A DNA stretch of 14,167 nt from DASPPM01 sp035604475. GTDB lineage: Bacteria; Pseudomonadota; Alphaproteobacteria; JACZXZ01. The DNA is taken from NCBI GenBank assembly GCA_035604475.1, contig DATNIJ010000135.1, forward strand, positions 1-14,167, written 5' to 3'. The translations under genes and the position numbers were made by a program. Within the stretch, counting starts at the first letter, position 1. Each line of letters opens with the position of its first letter. Shown one piece after another: positions 13,208-14,167 of the stretch. The notes under the pieces were generated by a model that did no database searches, was not told the DNA's origin, and saw only the letters and a list, made by a program, of their open reading frames with translations.

Positions 13208-14167
13208 TCAGCCCGCACTCCTCACTTCGACCTTGGCGCCGGGGAAGAGGCGAAGTATCCCGTCGGTCACCACCAGCTCGCCCGCGCTCAGCCCCTTGGT
13301 GATCACCGAGGTGTTCTTCTGCTGCGGCCCGACCTCGACGGCACGCTGCTCGACCGTCTTGTCGGGCTTGACGACATAGACGTAGGTGCCCTTCTGGCCG
13401 CTCTGCACCGCCTCAGAGGGCACCACCAGCGCGTCCGGCATCGTGCTCAAGATCATCACCACGTTGACGAACTGCCCGGGCACCAGACGGTCGTCCGCGT
13501 TGGGGAAGGTGGCCTTGAGCTGAATGGTCCCGGTCGTGACATCGACCTGATTGTTGATGAAGGTGATGTCGCCGCGCTCGGCAGGCCTCGGATCGCCGGG
13601 AATCGTCACCTCCACTTGGAGCGTTTCCGCCGCCATCCGCCTTCTCACATCGGGCAGGTTCTGCTGGGGAATGGAGAAGGAGACGTAGATCGGCCGCGTC
13701 TGGTTGATCATGACGAGCGCGACCGTGTCGTTGGCCTTCACCACATTGCCGACGTTGATCAGCATGTTGCCGGTGCGCCCGTCGATGGGCGAGCGGATCT
13801 GGCTGTACTCGATGTTGAGCTTGGCCTGATCGATCGCGGCCTGGTCTGCGAGCACGCTCGCGTGCGCGCTGTCGGCGGTGGCGCGCGCCTGCTCGAACTG
13901 CTGCTGCGAGGACCACTCCTTCTTCGAGAGCTCGGTATAGCGCTTGAGATCGAGGTCGGCGCGCACCGCCTGTGCCTTGTCGCGCTCGACATTCGCCTGC
14001 GCCTGTTGCAACGCTGCCTGGAAGGGGCGCGGATCGATCTGGAAGAGAAGATCGCCGCGATGGACGTATTGTCCCTCCTGGAAGCCGGCCTTGAAGATCT
14101 GGCCGTCGACGAGCGACTTGACCGAGACGGTCGTATACTGCTGGACGTTGCCGATGGTGCTGAGCTC
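13208..14167 (-). CDS. RND efflux periplasmic adaptor (MdtA/HlyD family), 5' end missing
   Basis: The last 319 codons of a membrane fusion protein; the frame is open to the right edge, so the signal sequence and true start lie beyond the window. Domains in visible order: first half of the lipoyl domain (SLVDGQIFKAGFQEGQ, about 18-33), an alpha-helical hairpin at about 48-115, the second lipoyl half (IRSPIDGRTGNMLINVGN), a beta-barrel, and the membrane-proximal part ending VVTDGILRLFPGAKVEVRSAG. The sequence matches E. coli MdtA well, including QIDPRPFQAAL, NNQVDVTTGTIQLKA and the C-terminus. It bridges the RND permease to an outer-membrane TolC-type channel. It is translated before the permease, with 16 bases between its stop and the chosen permease start, so one transcript is expected. 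Confidence 0.95.
   Translation of the reverse strand, partial: ELSTIGNVQQYTTVSVKSLVDGQIFKAGFQEGQYVHRGDLLFQIDPRPFQAALQQAQANVERDKAQAVRADLDLKRYTELSKKEWSSQQQFEQARATADSAHASVLADQAAIDQAKLNIEYSQIRSPIDGRTGNMLINVGNVVKANDTVALVMINQTRPIYVSFSIPQQNLPDVRRRMAAETLQVEVTIPGDPRPAERGDITFINNQVDVTTGTIQLKATFPNADDRLVPGQFVNVVMILSTMPDALVVPSEAVQSGQKGTYVYVVKPDKTVEQRAVEVGPQQKNTSVITKGLSAGELVVTDGILRLFPGAKVEVRSAG

Noticed and set aside
11191..13302. A 703-codon open frame on the plus strand opposite the RND permease.
   Set aside because: The translation is rich in Arg, His, Asp and Gly without any family resemblance, and the opposite strand encodes a fully conserved RND permease. Long antisense frames are expected where GC-rich codon use removes stops.

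Overview
The window is GC-rich, with long shadow frames opposite every real gene, and its protein families fit an alphaproteobacterium, probably Rhodospirillales- or Hyphomicrobiales-like. That placement comes from family resemblance and base composition only; there is no rRNA or other marker gene here. No tRNA, rRNA, CRISPR array, transposase, integrase or phage gene was seen.

Layout, left to right: the 3' end of a PIN-domain (VapC-type) gene (+); an M17 leucyl aminopeptidase (-) and a glutathione S-transferase (+), transcribed divergently from a 162-base gap; a TAXI-type TRAP solute-binding protein (-) with no TRAP membrane genes next to it; an alpha/beta hydrolase with an N-terminal membrane anchor or signal (-); a compact 115-base palindromic repeat; a four-gene minus-strand operon in the order ABC ATPase, ABC-2 permease, GldG-like protein, DUF4340 protein; a 249-base non-coding gap; and an MdtB/MdtC-type RND efflux permease (-) preceded by its MdtA-type adaptor (-), which runs off the right edge.

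Two gene groups clearly work together. The adaptor and RND permease form the inner-membrane and periplasmic part of a drug/proton antiport pump; no outer-membrane channel gene lies downstream, so a TolC-like protein must come from elsewhere. The four-gene ABC operon resembles the GldA-GldF-GldG module of gliding Bacteroidetes with an added DUF4340 protein. Such clusters occur in proteobacteria, but to my knowledge their substrate and role there are not established. Here both single-pass partners carry a charged Lys/Glu/Ala/Pro-rich insertion, and the GldG-like protein has a long predicted coiled coil before its C-terminal membrane helix.

The best candidates for something little described are this ABC/GldG/DUF4340 machine and the palindromic repeat between it and the hydrolase. 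The outer arm of the repeat forms the apparent ribosome binding site of the hydrolase gene. The other genes are ordinary members of known families.
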